The notes: generated by a model from the letters alone, not told the origin. Positions 23,879 to 34,647 are shown, counted from the first letter of the stretch. The stretch: DNA of 64,000 nucleotides from Mesorhabditis belari (GCA_958450365.1 CAUEEP010000400.1:124001-188000), one strand, 5' to 3'. Translations and numbers: made by a program.

Positions 23879-24861
23879 ATATAAAACGATGACTTTCTTG
23901 GAACTGGATACTGGATGGACGTATTTGGCAAAAACCGCTTCTTGGTACAAGGTTTGGTGGATGCTGTTAACCAGGATTATCTTCATCTCAAGGTTATTGA
24001 TCAATATATGACATTCGATCAAGCCGTGGCATATTGTGCAGACCAAAAGAGCCATTTAGTCTCAATTCACAGTCAGGAAGAGAACGATTTTGTTCGGAAA
24101 CTCGGTAAGAAATCGAAATGATTCAATTCTGAAAATTCAGGATTTTCGTAGAAATTTATGCTTTATAAACCAAAAACAATCAGTAGTTATTTCAGCGAAA
24201 ACTGTTCGGGAATGGGGGTTCTGGATTGGACTGAAGGTTGAATTTTTCTTATTGAAAGGCATAAATAAATAAATAGAAAGTAACGATTCTTTCGGCCATT
24301 GTCGGGAGGCTCTTTGTGAAAAAATGATTCGTTTGACTGATAGTTCTTTTATAGAAATAATGGTTTCAATTAGAAAACTAGAATGATTGTAATAACAAGA
24401 AAGGAAAATCGTTCTTTGATGAGGATCATAGTTTGAATTGAAAAACTAAAATAGTTTTAAAGAAAAAAAGAAAAAAATTTGGTTGACATACCAACAGTGA
24501 AACATAAAAATTTCTTTATTCAGAGAAATCCGAACAAAGGAAATCCTTTTGAATGGACGGATGGAAGGGCGGTGGATTTCACGAATTGGTATCTGGGACA
24601 CCCGGATTCGAACACCCACGCTAGGGTGAGATTTTCAGGGTGAAATCATCAATATTTATTCCAATTTCCAATGCATAATAAATCCAAAAATATTTCGATC
24701 AATCTTAGGAGTTTTTTGTGTAAAATAACGCAAATTGTTTTATCAAAGGATTTCCATCAGAAATGAACACATTTCAGCTTGGGAGCGACCATGGGAAATG
24801 GGTGGCCTATTCTCCTACCGATCCGCATCCTTTTATCTGCAACAGGAGCTCTCAATTCTGA
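23879..24861 (+). CDS. C-type lectin domain copy, lectin exons intact, coil missing
   Basis: Five exons keep frame throughout: 23879-23951 (WTYLAKTASWYK), 23993-24104 (MTFDQAVAYCADQKSHLVSI), 24196-24236 (WGFWIGLK), 24524-24625 (FEWTDGRAVDFTNW), 24778-24861 (GKWVAYSPTDPHPFICNRSS, stop). The first exon starts in phase 2, as in copies that follow a coiled coil, but no coil, membrane or start exon lies in the 190 bp between it and the bestrophin exon. So the domain is intact but orphaned. The first and last cysteines of the fold (AYC, FIC) are kept; the two inner ones are absent. Confidence 0.7.
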
Positions 24862-25089
24862 TGAGTTCTTTATGTTCTCTTCTATTTCTGTGGATAAATA
24901 CCAATAAATCCCATCTTATTCAATCTTTTAAAAACACACAACTGCACATTATCCATTTCTTTATTTCTGAATTGTTTGTTCAAGAGCTCATATTAAAGAG
25001 TTTTCCCAAAAACCCATAATTCCGCCTGAAGCTGCAAGTATTTTGCTCTCTTGTCGCTCCCGAATTGACTATTAGATAAACGTGTTGAA

Positions 25090-25195
25090 CATCAATGGAC
25101 ATCGCATGAGGAGACTGACAACTCTTCGTGAAGGTCGCTCTTCTCGTCCCTCAACTCGTCAATTTGTCTTTGATTTTTGTTCTCTTTTTGCTCTC
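25090..25195 (-). pseudogene. Convergent coiled-coil gene 3' fragment
   Basis: Minus strand: ENKNQRQIDELRDEKSDLHE then ELSVSS. It matches 297-345, 49078-49240 and 62500-62716. It stops abruptly at about 25198, where the inverted chemoreceptor duplication begins. Confidence 0.5.
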
Positions 25196-25198
25196 AGT

Positions 25199-25797
25199 GA
25201 TCTATGGTCGATTCAGGGATCACTATTTACGATGCGATAAATATTTTGTTTATCCATTGATCGTTTTTCCGTTTATTGCTACGATATTTATTGTTCCAAA
25301 TGCTACGCATCCAACGGGATTCCTAGCAGTTGTGGTGAATTGATAATGGTTGAGAATTGCTATGTTTTGAGCCAGTAAAAATCTAAATAGGTTTGAAAAC
25401 TTGATATCAATATATCTCAAATTACATCCTCTTTTCACCCTTTCAGAAATCTATCACCTTTTTAAGAGGTCGAGGACTAAATAGGTTTCAAAAATTGATA
25501 TCTAGATGTGTATGTTCTTACAATTGTTAACAATATATATGCACTCTTTCATCCTTTCAGAAAACCATCACTCTATTCTCTTCAAATCTCCAAATTGAGG
25601 TCGAACCGCTTGTTCTCGATCTCAACTTATGGCTAAAAATCCTTCAAACAGCTGCTTTTCTCACATGCGGCATTTTGACGACATTTTATGTTTGTGTGAC
25701 TTATGGTCTATTATACTTGAATCGAGTTGTCGCTAAGCAACAATCGAAAAAGATTCTCTCAGCGCAAAGAACAGCTTTCACTATGTTGTTGATGCAG
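25199..25797 (+). pseudogene. Chemoreceptor fragment, inverted arm
   Basis: Plus-strand copy of the central exons of the receptor at 26411-27832: YGRFRDHYLRCDKYFVYPLI, then after an intron ending TTTCAG at about 25560, EVEPLVLDLNLWLKILQTAA and TFYVCVTYGLLYLNRVVAKQ. Frame is maintained across the intron here, unlike the right arm. The 5' end is replaced by the coil fragment at 25090-25195 and nothing follows the donor at 25797. Confidence 0.6.
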
Positions 25798-26742
25798 GTA
25801 AAAATAAGGACAGTAGCGGACAATAACTTAGCAACTTGTCTATTTTGTTCATATCTTTTTCTTATGCGTTTTTTGACATACAATCAAAAACAAAAATAAA
25901 ATTTAAACTTTTTTACAACTTTTAGCTTTTTAGTTAGGAATTTTTAACAAATTTGAATGCGTTAGTAAACACCTCGATCGTGAACGGATTTTGGACACTC
26001 ACCAAAAGAAACTCTTAACAAAATACACTAGCAAAAGCCTCGATAGTAAACGGATTTTAAGAATTCCTTCCATAGTTTACTTGACTGTTGGTGGCTTATT
26101 AGTGCTTTGAAAAAACCCAAAATGGTCAAAAAAAGACTATTTTGAGGCATGGTTGACCGTTTTTTGAATCCAAATTTAAACTTAGAACCGAAAAAATTCC
26201 TCCCCGAAAAGCTGAAAAATAGTATATTTTTCAATTCAGTTTTCAGAGCATTCAAATTTGTTAAAAATTCCTAACTAAAAAGCTAAAAGTTGTAAAAAAG
26301 TTTAAATTTTATTTTTGTTTTTGATTGTATGTCAAAAAACGCATAAGAAAAAGATATGAACAAAATAGACAAGTTGCTAAGTTATTGTCCGCTACTGTCC
26401 TTATTTTTACCTGCATCAACAACATAGTGAAAGCTGTTCTTTGCGCTGAGAGAATCTTTTTCGATTGTTGCTTAGCGACAACTCGATTCAAGTATAATAG
26501 ACCATAAGTCACACAAACATAAAATGTCGTCAAAATGCCGCATTTGAGAAAAGCAGCTGTTTGAAGGATTTTTAACCATAAGTTGAGATCGAGAACAAGC
26601 GGTTCGACCTCAATTTCGACCCCGTTGGATGCGTAGCATTCCGAACAATAAATATCGTAGCAATAAACGGAAAAACGATCAATGGATAAACAAAATATTT
26701 ATCGCATCGTAAATAGTGATCCCTGAATCGACCATAGATCAC
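25199..26742. repeat. Large inverted duplication of chemoreceptor exons
   Basis: The left arm (25199-25960) and right arm (26248-26742) are near-identical inverted copies around a 287-bp spacer. The left arm also carries about 277 bp (25314-25590) absent from the right arm. Each arm contains the same exon ending AFTMLLMQ at its GT donor. Just inside both donors is ACAGTAGCGGACA, the terminal sequence of the Tc1-like element that ends at 33113. Confidence 0.85.
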
Positions 26743-27049
26743 CGCATCAAAGCGATATTTGAAACAGAGAATGACAGCTCGAGCCGTGTTGAAAGCCGCG
26801 AAATAGCAACCAATCTAGAAAAGTGGTCATTGAGAAGTGAATAGCAAACTTGCCAATTAAAATATGCAATGGAATTTTCGTAGTGGCATAATTCAAGAGA
26901 GTTATTGAGAGGAAATAGATCTGCGGATCACCGTTTTTATGGAAAACATAGGGTGTGTAGAATATTATGAAAGTGAAGCTGAAGATACCGCTGGCAATCT
27001 GAAAATGGAAGAGCTTTAGATGGCTTGCACAATTTCGACTGTAGTTTGC

Positions 27050-27280
27050 CGTTGACGTGGGTCACTGTAGGTTTGCTCTGAGTTACTGTAACATTAACAT
27101 TGTAACATTGTAGCATTTATAGCATTGTACTATTGTAGATCTCTATAGTTTTGCACTAATGTAGGTTTGTTTTGCTACTGACTAGACACGTGCATTTCCC
27201 GGTCTGATCGTCAATAGGTATACAAATGAAAATTGCCATATACTGCTAAAGATTACTGTAGCTTGTGCCACTGTGGGTTA
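27050..27280. repeat. Degenerate TACTGTAG-type repeat
   Basis: Words like GTTACTGTA, ATTGTAGCA and ACTGTAGGTTTG recur many times between 27050 and 27280 and resume at 27560-27620 on the other side of the TIR element. A decayed satellite-like tract split by an insertion. Confidence 0.45.
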
Positions 27281-27561
27281 TAGACATGGGCATTTTCGTC
27301 CCGGGGGACAGATTTCCACAAAATAGAAACCGAGGTTCCGCGACGCTCCAAATTCCGTGCTCATTTTCTCGCGTTTCCGTGAACCGATTTGGCTGAAATT
27401 TTAAAGGCAAGCTGAAGTAGGCTATATTTATCTGCTGTCAAAATTTCAGCCAAATTGGTCCACTGAAACGCGAGAAAATCTCAGCGGAATTTGGAGCGTC
27501 ACGGAACTTCGGTTTCTATTTTGTGCGAATCTGTCCCGCGGGACGAAAATCCCCTTGTCTA
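27281..27561. mobile_element. MITE with about 95-bp terminal inverted repeats
   Basis: The left end (TAGACATGGGCATTTTCGTC) and right end (complement TAGACAAGGGGATTTTCGTC) match for roughly 95 bp, including CACAAAATAGAAACCGA and GACGCTCCAAATTCCG. The flanks share GTGGGTTA. A shorter related inverted pair (TGCATTTTCGGG) lies at 39485-39650 in the kinase gene. Confidence 0.8.
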
Positions 27562-28192
27562 GTGGGTTACTGTATCTTTCAGCTGCTTTAGGTTACTGTA
27601 GCTTTGTTTGCTGTAGATACAACCAAGCTTATTCACGTTCTCTCAAAAACCTCACCAAACTATCGATTATGTGAATCCGATATCCAACCATTTTCTTTGG
27701 AGTACTTCGAAATGCGATAAAAATTACAAATAATATTGACATAATGGTTAAAATAAGAAAAATTATTGACAATTCAATTCGATATGGAAGGAGATCGATA
27801 CCAACAAAATATTTCGCCGAAAACACTTCCATTGAAATGAACTGTAAACAAGAATCGAGAAGATCTCACGGTAATAACAGGTGTAATAACAGGGGTAATT
27901 GTTGGCCAAATTGTGTTCTGCGCTAGTCACTCATTATCTAAACACTTTTTTTCACTTTAACTATTTTCTAGTAATTCTTCTTGATCCCTGAATTTAAAAG
28001 TCAAGTTTAAAAGTTATCAAAAGAATGTTGTGAAACACTTTCATTGTAAACAAACAAGCATTCAAGTCCTTTACCATGCTGAAAAACAACTTAATTGTTT
28101 CGCAAGGAAATTCACTTTAGCGCACGCAAAATTCCACTAATTTTCACGCAAGAATATTCCCGCCAAAAGCCATTTCTCAAAAATGAAAGAAA

Positions 28193-29066
28193 ATGGGAAG
28201 TAAAGAATTGATAAGGACATTGCATTTGGACTTTTATTGCCTCAACAACTTCTGGCTTCAAGCTAACAAGAAATTTTTCATTGATTTAAATTCCGTCAAA
28301 AATATTGCCACTCCCATTCTGTCAACATTTGCAACGATGGGTAGTGAGCAGGTGAATGCTTTGAATTTTGTTTAAATGTTTAAATCCTTGGTCATAAAAC
28401 CTTGTTATTCTTGTTAGCATTCTGTTAGTGAACCTGGTTTATTTTGAAAAACTCGAGGTTATTTTTTAATACCTGCACTAACTACAGAATTTTCAGTCAG
28501 CTCTGACGCAACGAGAAACTCCAAACATAATATTATCAACTCCAATTTTTCCAAAAACGACGCCAGCCAGAAATCTAAATAGAAGCCTCTTTTTTAACAA
28601 ATTCGAGGGTCAACGCATGGTTTGTCCAAGTTGCACAGAACCAGATGGGGATTCCTTGCTGGCACATCTACGAATTTGCGATGAACACTTTCTAGTGAGA
28701 TAAACTGTCATTTTTTTAATCGATAATTGTGTTCAGATGAGACATGGAAGAGGCTATCACCAAATTTCCGCCCAAGAGCTACATCGAGCGGTAAAGTAAA
28801 CGAAAATCATTAAAAACTAGCATAATTTCACAGATTCTAAAGGAAGCTCTCTGTTCTCATTGCATCGTTGAGCATTCCAATTGCGGACAAAAGACTAATC
28901 TCTTAACGTTGGCTGTATGGAAAATTTTGAAATTATTGGACTCACAACTTTTCAGAAACTACACGAATCCTTATTAATGCCAATGAAGTGTACAGCAATC
29001 TTGAACAGAATGGATTACGAGACGGGAAGTGTTATTGCTCGTGCTACGTACGAGGTTGTTGCATAA
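28193..29066 (+). CDS. Intact 200-aa protein with two Cys/His clusters, unknown function
   Basis: Five exons, all introns phase 0: 28193-28351, 28497-28694, 28737-28790, 28834-28914, 28956-29066. Start MGSKELIRTLHLDFYCLN, end RATYEVVA. Two possible zinc sites are visible. CPSCTEPDGDSLLAHLRIC has CX2CX10HX3C spacing (residues about 96-114). CSHCIVEHSNC has CX2CX3HX3C spacing (about 144-154). A short basic Ser/Pro/Thr stretch (TPIFPKTTPARNLNRS) precedes the first cluster. I do not recognise the family. The lack of any lesion, and canonical splice sites in a region full of broken copies, suggest a functional gene. A nuclear or RNA-binding role would fit small Cys/His clusters but is only inference. 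Confidence 0.8.
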
Positions 29067-29197
29067 TCTCGTAATCTAGTGACTAATAACTGCAATTACT
29101 GGTCAACGGGTTAATAGTATCAGATTTTATAGTTTATAGCTTATAATAGTATCACATTCAATAGAATTTATCTACACTTGCACACCGCTCTTTATAG

Positions 29198-29467
29198 CGA
29201 CTGGTTGAGCAGTTGAAATGGGTGGTAGACACGGATTTGGAATCGCGTGATGTTGATCGACATTTTGATGAGCTTGGACGATCTTTCAACAAACTCGAGG
29301 CGTCTTTGAAACGTTTTGAGGAAGCGAAAACCCAAATGGTTAACGAGGTTGCACTTTTTGCCAAAAATTCAATAAATGCCAATTCAGATGACCGAAATCC
29401 AAATGACGACATTTTACGACGATATTTTGACTTTCAAAAAATAATAAAAACCATAAAAATGTCATAA
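29198..29467 (+). CDS. Terminal exon of a coiled-coil protein (hypothetical)
   Basis: After the acceptor TTTATAG at 29197 an open frame reads RLVEQLKWVVDTDLESRDVD and RSFNKLEASLKRFEEAKTQM, ending IKTIKMS and a stop. It has heptad-like spacing and is acidic. The frame is closed just upstream, so a 5' exon is needed; none was identified. It begins 130 bp after the stop of the 200-aa gene, so it could be a second, closely spaced gene. Unknown family. Confidence 0.4.
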   Translation, partial: RLVEQLKWVVDTDLESRDVDRHFDELGRSFNKLEASLKRFEEAKTQMVNEVALFAKNSINANSDDRNPNDDILRRYFDFQKIIKTIKMS

Positions 29468-29526
29468 CGAGAATAAATTTGATACAAACATTACACTTTT
29501 TATTGATCTTTGTAATTGAAATTTCT

Positions 29527-30535
29527 TTATCGTCGAGGAGCCAACCCGACCCGTCCATGTGCATAATCGTAAACCGAATAGAATTGTCGAAGGAAGGCGC
29601 CACCGAGAATCCATTGTGCATTCAAACCGGCAGCAATCGATATCTCATCGGAAGCAAAGATCAGTAAGCTGCATGAAGAATCCTAAGATGACCAGTTAGC
29701 TGCTAGATTTTCCAGAGTTTCTCAACAATACCAGTCAATATTTTTAAAAAATGAAAGTCATTCAAGCACCTTAACGATAGCGACTAGTCGGGCTTAACAT
29801 TTTGAGGGCTCAAACTCATCTAATTCTCTTCTAAAACGCAAAAAGAGTAACCAAGTTACATACCACATAATAGCTGCCAGGTAAAGAAAATGTATGTCCA
29901 TTCAGAGTGAAGATCAACGTCGGGCAGCTACACTTGCCACATGCGGCTTGAATCTGAAAAGGGGTTTAGAGATTAGAAGACTATCACAAGGCATTCACTG
30001 TAGAAACTATTAGGTTGGTGCATAAGTCTTTACAATTTTTTTCAAAAAGTTGTTTAAAAATAATACTGTCACCAACAAAATTTCTATTTGAACTATTGAA
30101 AAGCTTGATTGTTTCCTTGCAAAATGGCTTTTGCAATCGGGAAATTCTTGCAAGTCGTTATTTTTGTGGATTTTCAAAGGCGTAAAGGCCAGTATCTAAA
30201 ACTGCTATGATGCTGAAGGCACAATTTGGACACTTTCCTCAATTTAAACCTATTTTTGTGCCAAATTAAAAAATTTAGAGCTCATTTGATTACAAAAGCC
30301 TGTAAAAAACACCTTGTTGCTCACCTTGTTTACAAGCGAACCTGGCAAGTAAACTCCAGTGGTCCCAGTATCAAAAAGGATTGCATTCAGCCCCGATTGT
30401 GTCCATTCCTATAGACAAGTTTGAATTTAGCTTATGGACATCTAATAAAACCGTTTTTCCTCCCCATTGCACTCGACTTAAAGCCACAGTCCAATAATAA
30501 CTCGATTTGTCGACGCTGAGGAAACGAAGTGGGGC
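29527..30535 (-). CDS. Pepsin-type aspartic protease, C-terminal lobe only
   Basis: Four exons in phase 0: 30452-30535, 30325-30408, 29864-29953, 29527-29682 (137 residues). They give YYWTVALSRVQWGGKT, the second active-site motif ILFDTGTTGVYLP with its catalytic Asp, CPTLIFTLNGHTFSLPG, and the family end WILGGAFLRQFYSVYDYAHG with RVGLAP. CSLLIFAS supplies the C-lobe disulfide partner. The N-terminal lobe with the first DTG is absent; upstream sequence from 30608 is a retrotransposon LTR. The surviving part is undamaged, so the loss may be recent, or the 5' exons may lie beyond the insertion. A mariner end lies in the intron 29954-30324. Confidence 0.85.
30009..30220. mobile_element. mariner terminal fragment
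   Basis: TTAGGTTGGTGCATAAGTCT is the classic terminal inverted repeat start of mariner elements. The following 200 bp have no transposase frame, and the opposite end is not found before the protease exon at 30325. A solo or decayed end in an intron. Related but diverged TTAGGTTGGAAAGAAAGT ends occur at 4366 and, as TTAAGTTGGAAAGAAAGT, at 5931. Confidence 0.6.
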
Positions 30536-30607
30536 CTAAATATTAAAGATGTTTGTGCAGAAAAGTCGTTCTTTTCTGTGAAATCTTATTTAATGTTTTG
30601 AATTGAA

Positions 30608-32403
30608 TGTCTGATCTTCTTGTCCCGCCTCTGAAAGATTGCTTTTAAGATAAAGGGACGGATAAAAGGGACGGAGCCCACTTTACATTAGCTCATTCCT
30701 TTCCGTCTATTCTTTCCACATTCCTTTTGTATTGCCTTTCGTATTGCTATGAAACACTGAACCAACGATTGATTCTATTTTATTATATTTTCTCGCTAGA
30801 TTAGTATTGTGCTAGATTCTGAATAAATATCTGATAATCATCGCCCCTATCGGTATTCTCCCACACACTGCACATTTGGTGCGCAGCCCAACTACGAAAC
30901 CCGGTGAGACCCGTGAGTACGTGAAGTTCTGTGGAGCCACACGAAGTGGTGACCCTGATTCTGCACTGCTCGGCGTGGATCACGTGGGCCAACTGGAACT
31001 ACTCGATAGACGTCCGATCAAGGTGAGCCCCCAATCCATTTTTGAGCCAACGAGTAGCCACGAAGAGAGTGTGACGAGAGAGAAAACCGACGTAAAGAAA
31101 GGGAACCGTCGAGAAGAGAGAGCCGAGTGTGAGAGAGTGCCTCGACGGAGAAAAGACGAGCGAGAAAAAGCGAGGGTACACGAGCGGAAGAGAGAAAGCC
31201 GACGTCGTGTGAGTGAATCGCCTTCAAGCAAGCAAAGAAGGGATCACTCGAGAGAGACCACGCGAAGAGTGGGAGCACCGAGAGAGCGTGCCCATCAACG
31301 TGAGAGCAGAGAAGTGCATACGGAAAGAGCCCCACAAGCAAGCGTCGCTGTCCCGACGAGAGGAAGCGGCCAAAGACAAAAGCGAGAGCGGGGAAGAAAG
31401 CGTCGCGAGTGGAGAGAGCGACAGCTCATTCTTTTGTAAAGAGCTCTTCGGAGAGAGGGTCACAACGCGACCGCCGAGAGCATCACAAGCCACCGTATAA
31501 CAAGCAGCCCGACACTGCACAATTCAAAATGAGCTCACATATCAAAGGTCGGTACACCAAAACAATCAACCAATTCAAGGAGTTGAACACAGCAATCAAT
31601 GGAGAAGATGAGAGTACTAAAAAATTGCTTGAATCGTACCTCTCCGCAAACGTCAAAAAGGGTGTTGAGTTTCTACAAGAAAAGGTGTCGGAAATCGAAA
31701 GTTATCTGCGGAAATTCAACGAATGCGAGGACAGATGGTTTGCCCTCATGGCGACGCTGAATGCGGAAGAAAAAACGGCGGAGAACGACGTGATGAAGAA
31801 GTACATGGAGACTGAGGAGGGCCCGGAATACGCCCGAGACCACGCTCACATGCTCATTACTCAGTTCAAAAGATTGATCGCTTCTGGCGAACGGAAACTT
31901 GTGGATATCGAGAACAAAAAAGCCGCAGGGTCAACGTCGACAACAATGGTCACCCCGCGGACGCCCACAATTCCCACAGCGAGTGTCACGGCATCCGCTA
32001 CCACATCACCGGTCCAGCATTTTAAAGTAGACGAAATGCCACTGCCGAACCTCGAGGAAAGTACAGACGGTTCTTTCAAGCGTTCGATCGCACCGTAGAC
32101 TGTCAACCGTGGGACGACGATGTCAAGCTCACCTACATGATGCCACACTTGAAGGGAGAAGCCGCGAAAGCAGTGGCTGGCTTCGACCTGACGAAAGAGA
32201 ACTACAAACTTGTGCGAGAGAGGTTGAGAGCCCGATTTGGGGATGAAACAAGGCTGAAGAATGCTCTCCTCCAAAAGATTCTGAGTCTGCAGAAATCGGG
32301 AGAGGGCTACAGAGAAACGGTCGCGTTTGTCGACGAGATGGAAGCACTGGTGCAGCAAGCGGATAACCTCCAAATGACGTCCAATATCGATGCTCTTCTG
32401 TGA
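30608..32403 (+). mobile_element. Bel/Pao-type LTR retrotransposon, 5' LTR and Gag only
   Basis: A probable LTR (30608-30873, TG to CA) contains a TATA-like stretch and an AATAAA signal near 30822, followed by TTTGGTGCGCAGCC, typical of the Bel/Pao leader just after the LTR. A GA-rich, Arg/Glu-rich leader follows. Gag starts at 31529 (MSSHIKGRYTKTINQFKELN) with a helical N-terminal part, then after a frame change near 32060 the conserved region with VKLTYMMPHLKGEAAKAVAG and RFGDETRLKNALLQKIL, as in the DUF1759 Gag of Bel/Pao. It ends abruptly at 32403 against Tc1-like sequence. No protease, reverse transcriptase, integrase or 3' LTR is present, so the element is dead. Confidence 0.8.
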
Positions 32404-32593
32404 ATTTGCCCCGAAGCTTGCGAATCTTTGCAGAGATCAGTGGCTTATGAGCAGGACGTTGACCAAACAATCCAAATCCGCGTAAACGACGTTGTACTGT
32501 CTTTGAACTAATTTCCTTTTTGACTTTGTCAGGCAAATCCGCGTAAATCTCGACCGATGACTTCTTTGGATCAGCCTTTGAAAGAGTTTTCAT
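32404..32593 (-). mobile_element. Tc1-like transposase N-terminal part, inverted
   Basis: The minus strand reads DPKKSSVEIYADLPDKVKKE, ISSKTVQRRLRGFGL and RPAHKPLISAKIRKLRGKF, the second DNA-binding helix region of Tc1-family transposases. It faces away from the C-terminal part that begins at 32608 on the opposite strand. Reading continues into Bel/Pao sequence with no join to the catalytic region. Confidence 0.75.
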
Positions 32594-32607
32594 CTGCAGG
32601 AATTATT

Positions 32608-33113
32608 TTATGGAATGGCCGAGCCAAGAGTTCTGATCTAAACCATATTGAACATCTATAGGAAGTTCTGGAGAAAGCCTGTCAGGCGTTCAGAGCCATA
32701 ATCTTAATGAAAAATTCGAGCTTTTGGCTAAGAAGTGGATGGAAATTCAAAAAACAACCATCGACAACTTGGTCGCTTCGATGAGCGCTCGGTGCCAGAC
32801 TATTATTGATTCTAAAGGATCTTCCACCAAGTATTGAATTGATTTATTTGTTTTTGTTTTAATTTAGAAGTTTAATGGTTTGTTACGTTATTATTAAGAA
32901 TTGTTTTTAAAAGTTTCCAAATTTATGTCCTCTGGGTTTATAGATAAATGCATTAAAAATAATAATTTTCAAAAAGTTCAGCAGTTCTGTCTATGGATTA
33001 TCACGTGCTTTTTAGGTCTACATATTTCCGCTAGTAAACATACCGAATCAGATTTTACTAAGAAATTTTTTTTAGAAAAAACAAAAGTTTCCAAAATTAT
33101 GTCCGCTACTGTA
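32608..33113 (+). mobile_element. Tc1-like transposase C-terminal part and right terminal repeat
   Basis: The plus strand reads WPSQSSDLNPIEHL-like residues (here NHIEHL), then a stop-disrupted WEVLEKA region, KKWMEIQKTTIDNLVAS and MSARCQTIIDSKG, the end of a Tc1/DD34E transposase. About 250 bp on, the element ends AATTATGTCCGCTACTGT at 33113, exactly where the CWC22 fragment begins. A degenerate internal copy of this end is at 32912. Frame changes show it is inactive. Confidence 0.75.
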
Positions 33114-33490
33114 TTTACTTCAACAAAGTTTTCTTGTGTACTTTTTGAGGAGCTTCATTTTCTTTTGCCTTTTCTGGTGATTCTTCACGTCGAGCACGTT
33201 TTGGCGTTAGCGATCTAAATCACTAATACTGAATGCAACCCAGGTTAAACTAACCGTTTCAGGACTGGCATGACGCTTTGGTGGTCGAGATCTAAATAAT
33301 TTTCATGAAAAAAGCAGCAAAGCTCTATTACCGTCTTCGCCTTTCTGGATAAGCTTTACGTTTAGGAGATGGTGACCTAAATCAGCTGTAAACAAAGACA
33401 ATTTTTAAACCTAACCGTCTTCGCCTTTTCGGTGAGCGGTCAACACCTCTGTGTCTTTCTGGTGAACGTTCTTGTTTCATCATCATTTCA
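33113..33490 (-). pseudogene. CWC22 5' exons, inverted fragment
   Basis: The minus strand repeats, at high identity, the arginine/serine exons and introns of the CWC22 copy at 53520-53910 (for example ERSPERHRGVDRSPKRRRR; then RARREESPEKAKENEA). It stops within the intron GTAAATAC at the Tc1-like end (33113), consistent with insertion of that element. Upstream (towards 33490) homology also ends abruptly. Confidence 0.7.
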
Positions 33491-34035
33491 TTGTTAAATG
33501 TTTCATTGCCAGAAAACTGAGTACTGATAAGTGCCTCACACAACAGCAACAACATTTCCTTTTAATTCACATGTAAACTTTCCAGCTTATAGGTATTATA
33601 GAGATAAAGACAATCATGTAAACCGATAATTGAGAGCCTGAGTCGGATTTTCTGTAAATTGAAGCCATAATTGAACAACTCCAGTCATCAGAATTTTTGC
33701 GTTCTTGACCCTGAAGTAATATGTTAATAAGATCAGATTGATTGAATTCAGATTGATTAGATCTTGGGCTAAATCCAGTTTTAAAAGTAACAAATTTAAT
33801 GACAGTACTTCAACCTCTTGGTTTTCACGTTCGACCAATCGTTGGAATGACGTGGAAGCCCATGCACAACACGGCAATTTGGCCATCGATTCACAATTCT
33901 TTCACCTGAAATTGATCATTCAATTAGAAAACTTATTTTATCAAAACCCTACTAATAATAAAAGTTAGATATCCAAATTACTGGAAAAATCATTACTTTC
34001 TATTTATTTATGTCTTTCAATAAGAAAAATTCAAC

Positions 34036-34205
34036 CTTTTAGTCCGATCCAGAAATCCAAATTCGAATAAACATTTTTCGCTGAAATAAATATCAGTTGT
34101 TCTTGGTTTATAAACATAAATTTCTACGAAAGTCATGAATTTTCGGAATTCAATCATTTCGATTTCTTACCGAGTTCCCAAACAAAATCGTTTTCTTAGT
34201 TAGTA
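34036..34205 (-). pseudogene. C-type lectin fragment (two partial exons)
   Basis: Exon 34036-34080 encodes NVYSNLDFWIGLK. Upstream, 34170-34205 has the end of the preceding exon (NDFVWEL with the GT donor), cut at AAGAAAACGATTTTG. Nothing else of the domain is present. Same orientation as the larger copy at 34930-36226. Confidence 0.55.
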
Positions 34206-34647
34206 TAAAATTAGTGTAGATAAATTTGAAAAACAGAGTGTTGCAAGACTTTTGCACCCAGTTTTTAGTGTATTTTTTAGTAGTTTTTTCCTTTACTTTT
34301 TCGTTTTACGCTGAACTTCAAATTTAATTTTGCAAATAAAGTGTACATGTATTATTCTAAATAAAAAAAGTCCTGCGAACAGGTGGCATTTTCTATAAAA
34401 ATTTCATCGATTCTTTCGAAAAAGTGATGTTGCAAGGCTTTTGCTCGGTATTGTAAAATAAACTACAAACGGAATAGAATAGAATATAAGAGCAAATGAG
34501 AAAATTGCTTTTCTTTTCGAATCCTTTTCTTCCAAAAATTATTCCGTAAAACCGTTCTTTTTGTTTACGAGGACTCCTTCCCGCGTCAATCTTGCTCTTT
34601 TTAACATTTTATCTACTCAAATTCGTTTTTAATTTTGTTTTCAGAGA

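Larger units (their letters stand above)
26411..27832 (-). pseudogene. 7TM chemoreceptor truncated by the inverted duplication
   Basis: Exon 1 (27656-27832) starts MEVFSAKYFVGIDLLPYR and includes TM1 (SIIFLILTIMSILFVIFIAF) followed by RSTPKKMVGYR, a cytoplasmic loop of the kind seen in nematode Srh/Str-type receptors. Exon 2 (from 26998) reads FSFTFIIFYTPYVF and LLNYATTKIPLHILI; exon 3 (from 26814) IGCYFAAFNTARAVILCF; exon 4 ends at 26411 with AFTMLLMQ. After ATHPTG (about 26631) the frame breaks, because about 277 bp containing the intron present in the other arm are missing. The last transmembrane exons are absent from both arms. The subfamily is uncertain. Confidence 0.6.

Noticed and set aside
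25675..25899. 74-codon frame repeated exactly at 26309-26533
   Set aside because: The frame is a real chemoreceptor exon only to 25797 / 26411. The rest reads through a GT donor into intron and Tc1-type end sequence.
30876..31439. 187-codon Arg/Glu/Ser-rich frame that looks like an SR splicing protein
   Set aside because: It lies in the GA-rich leader between a Bel/Pao LTR and its Gag start. Composition explains the frame, and overlapping frames on both strands are open as well.
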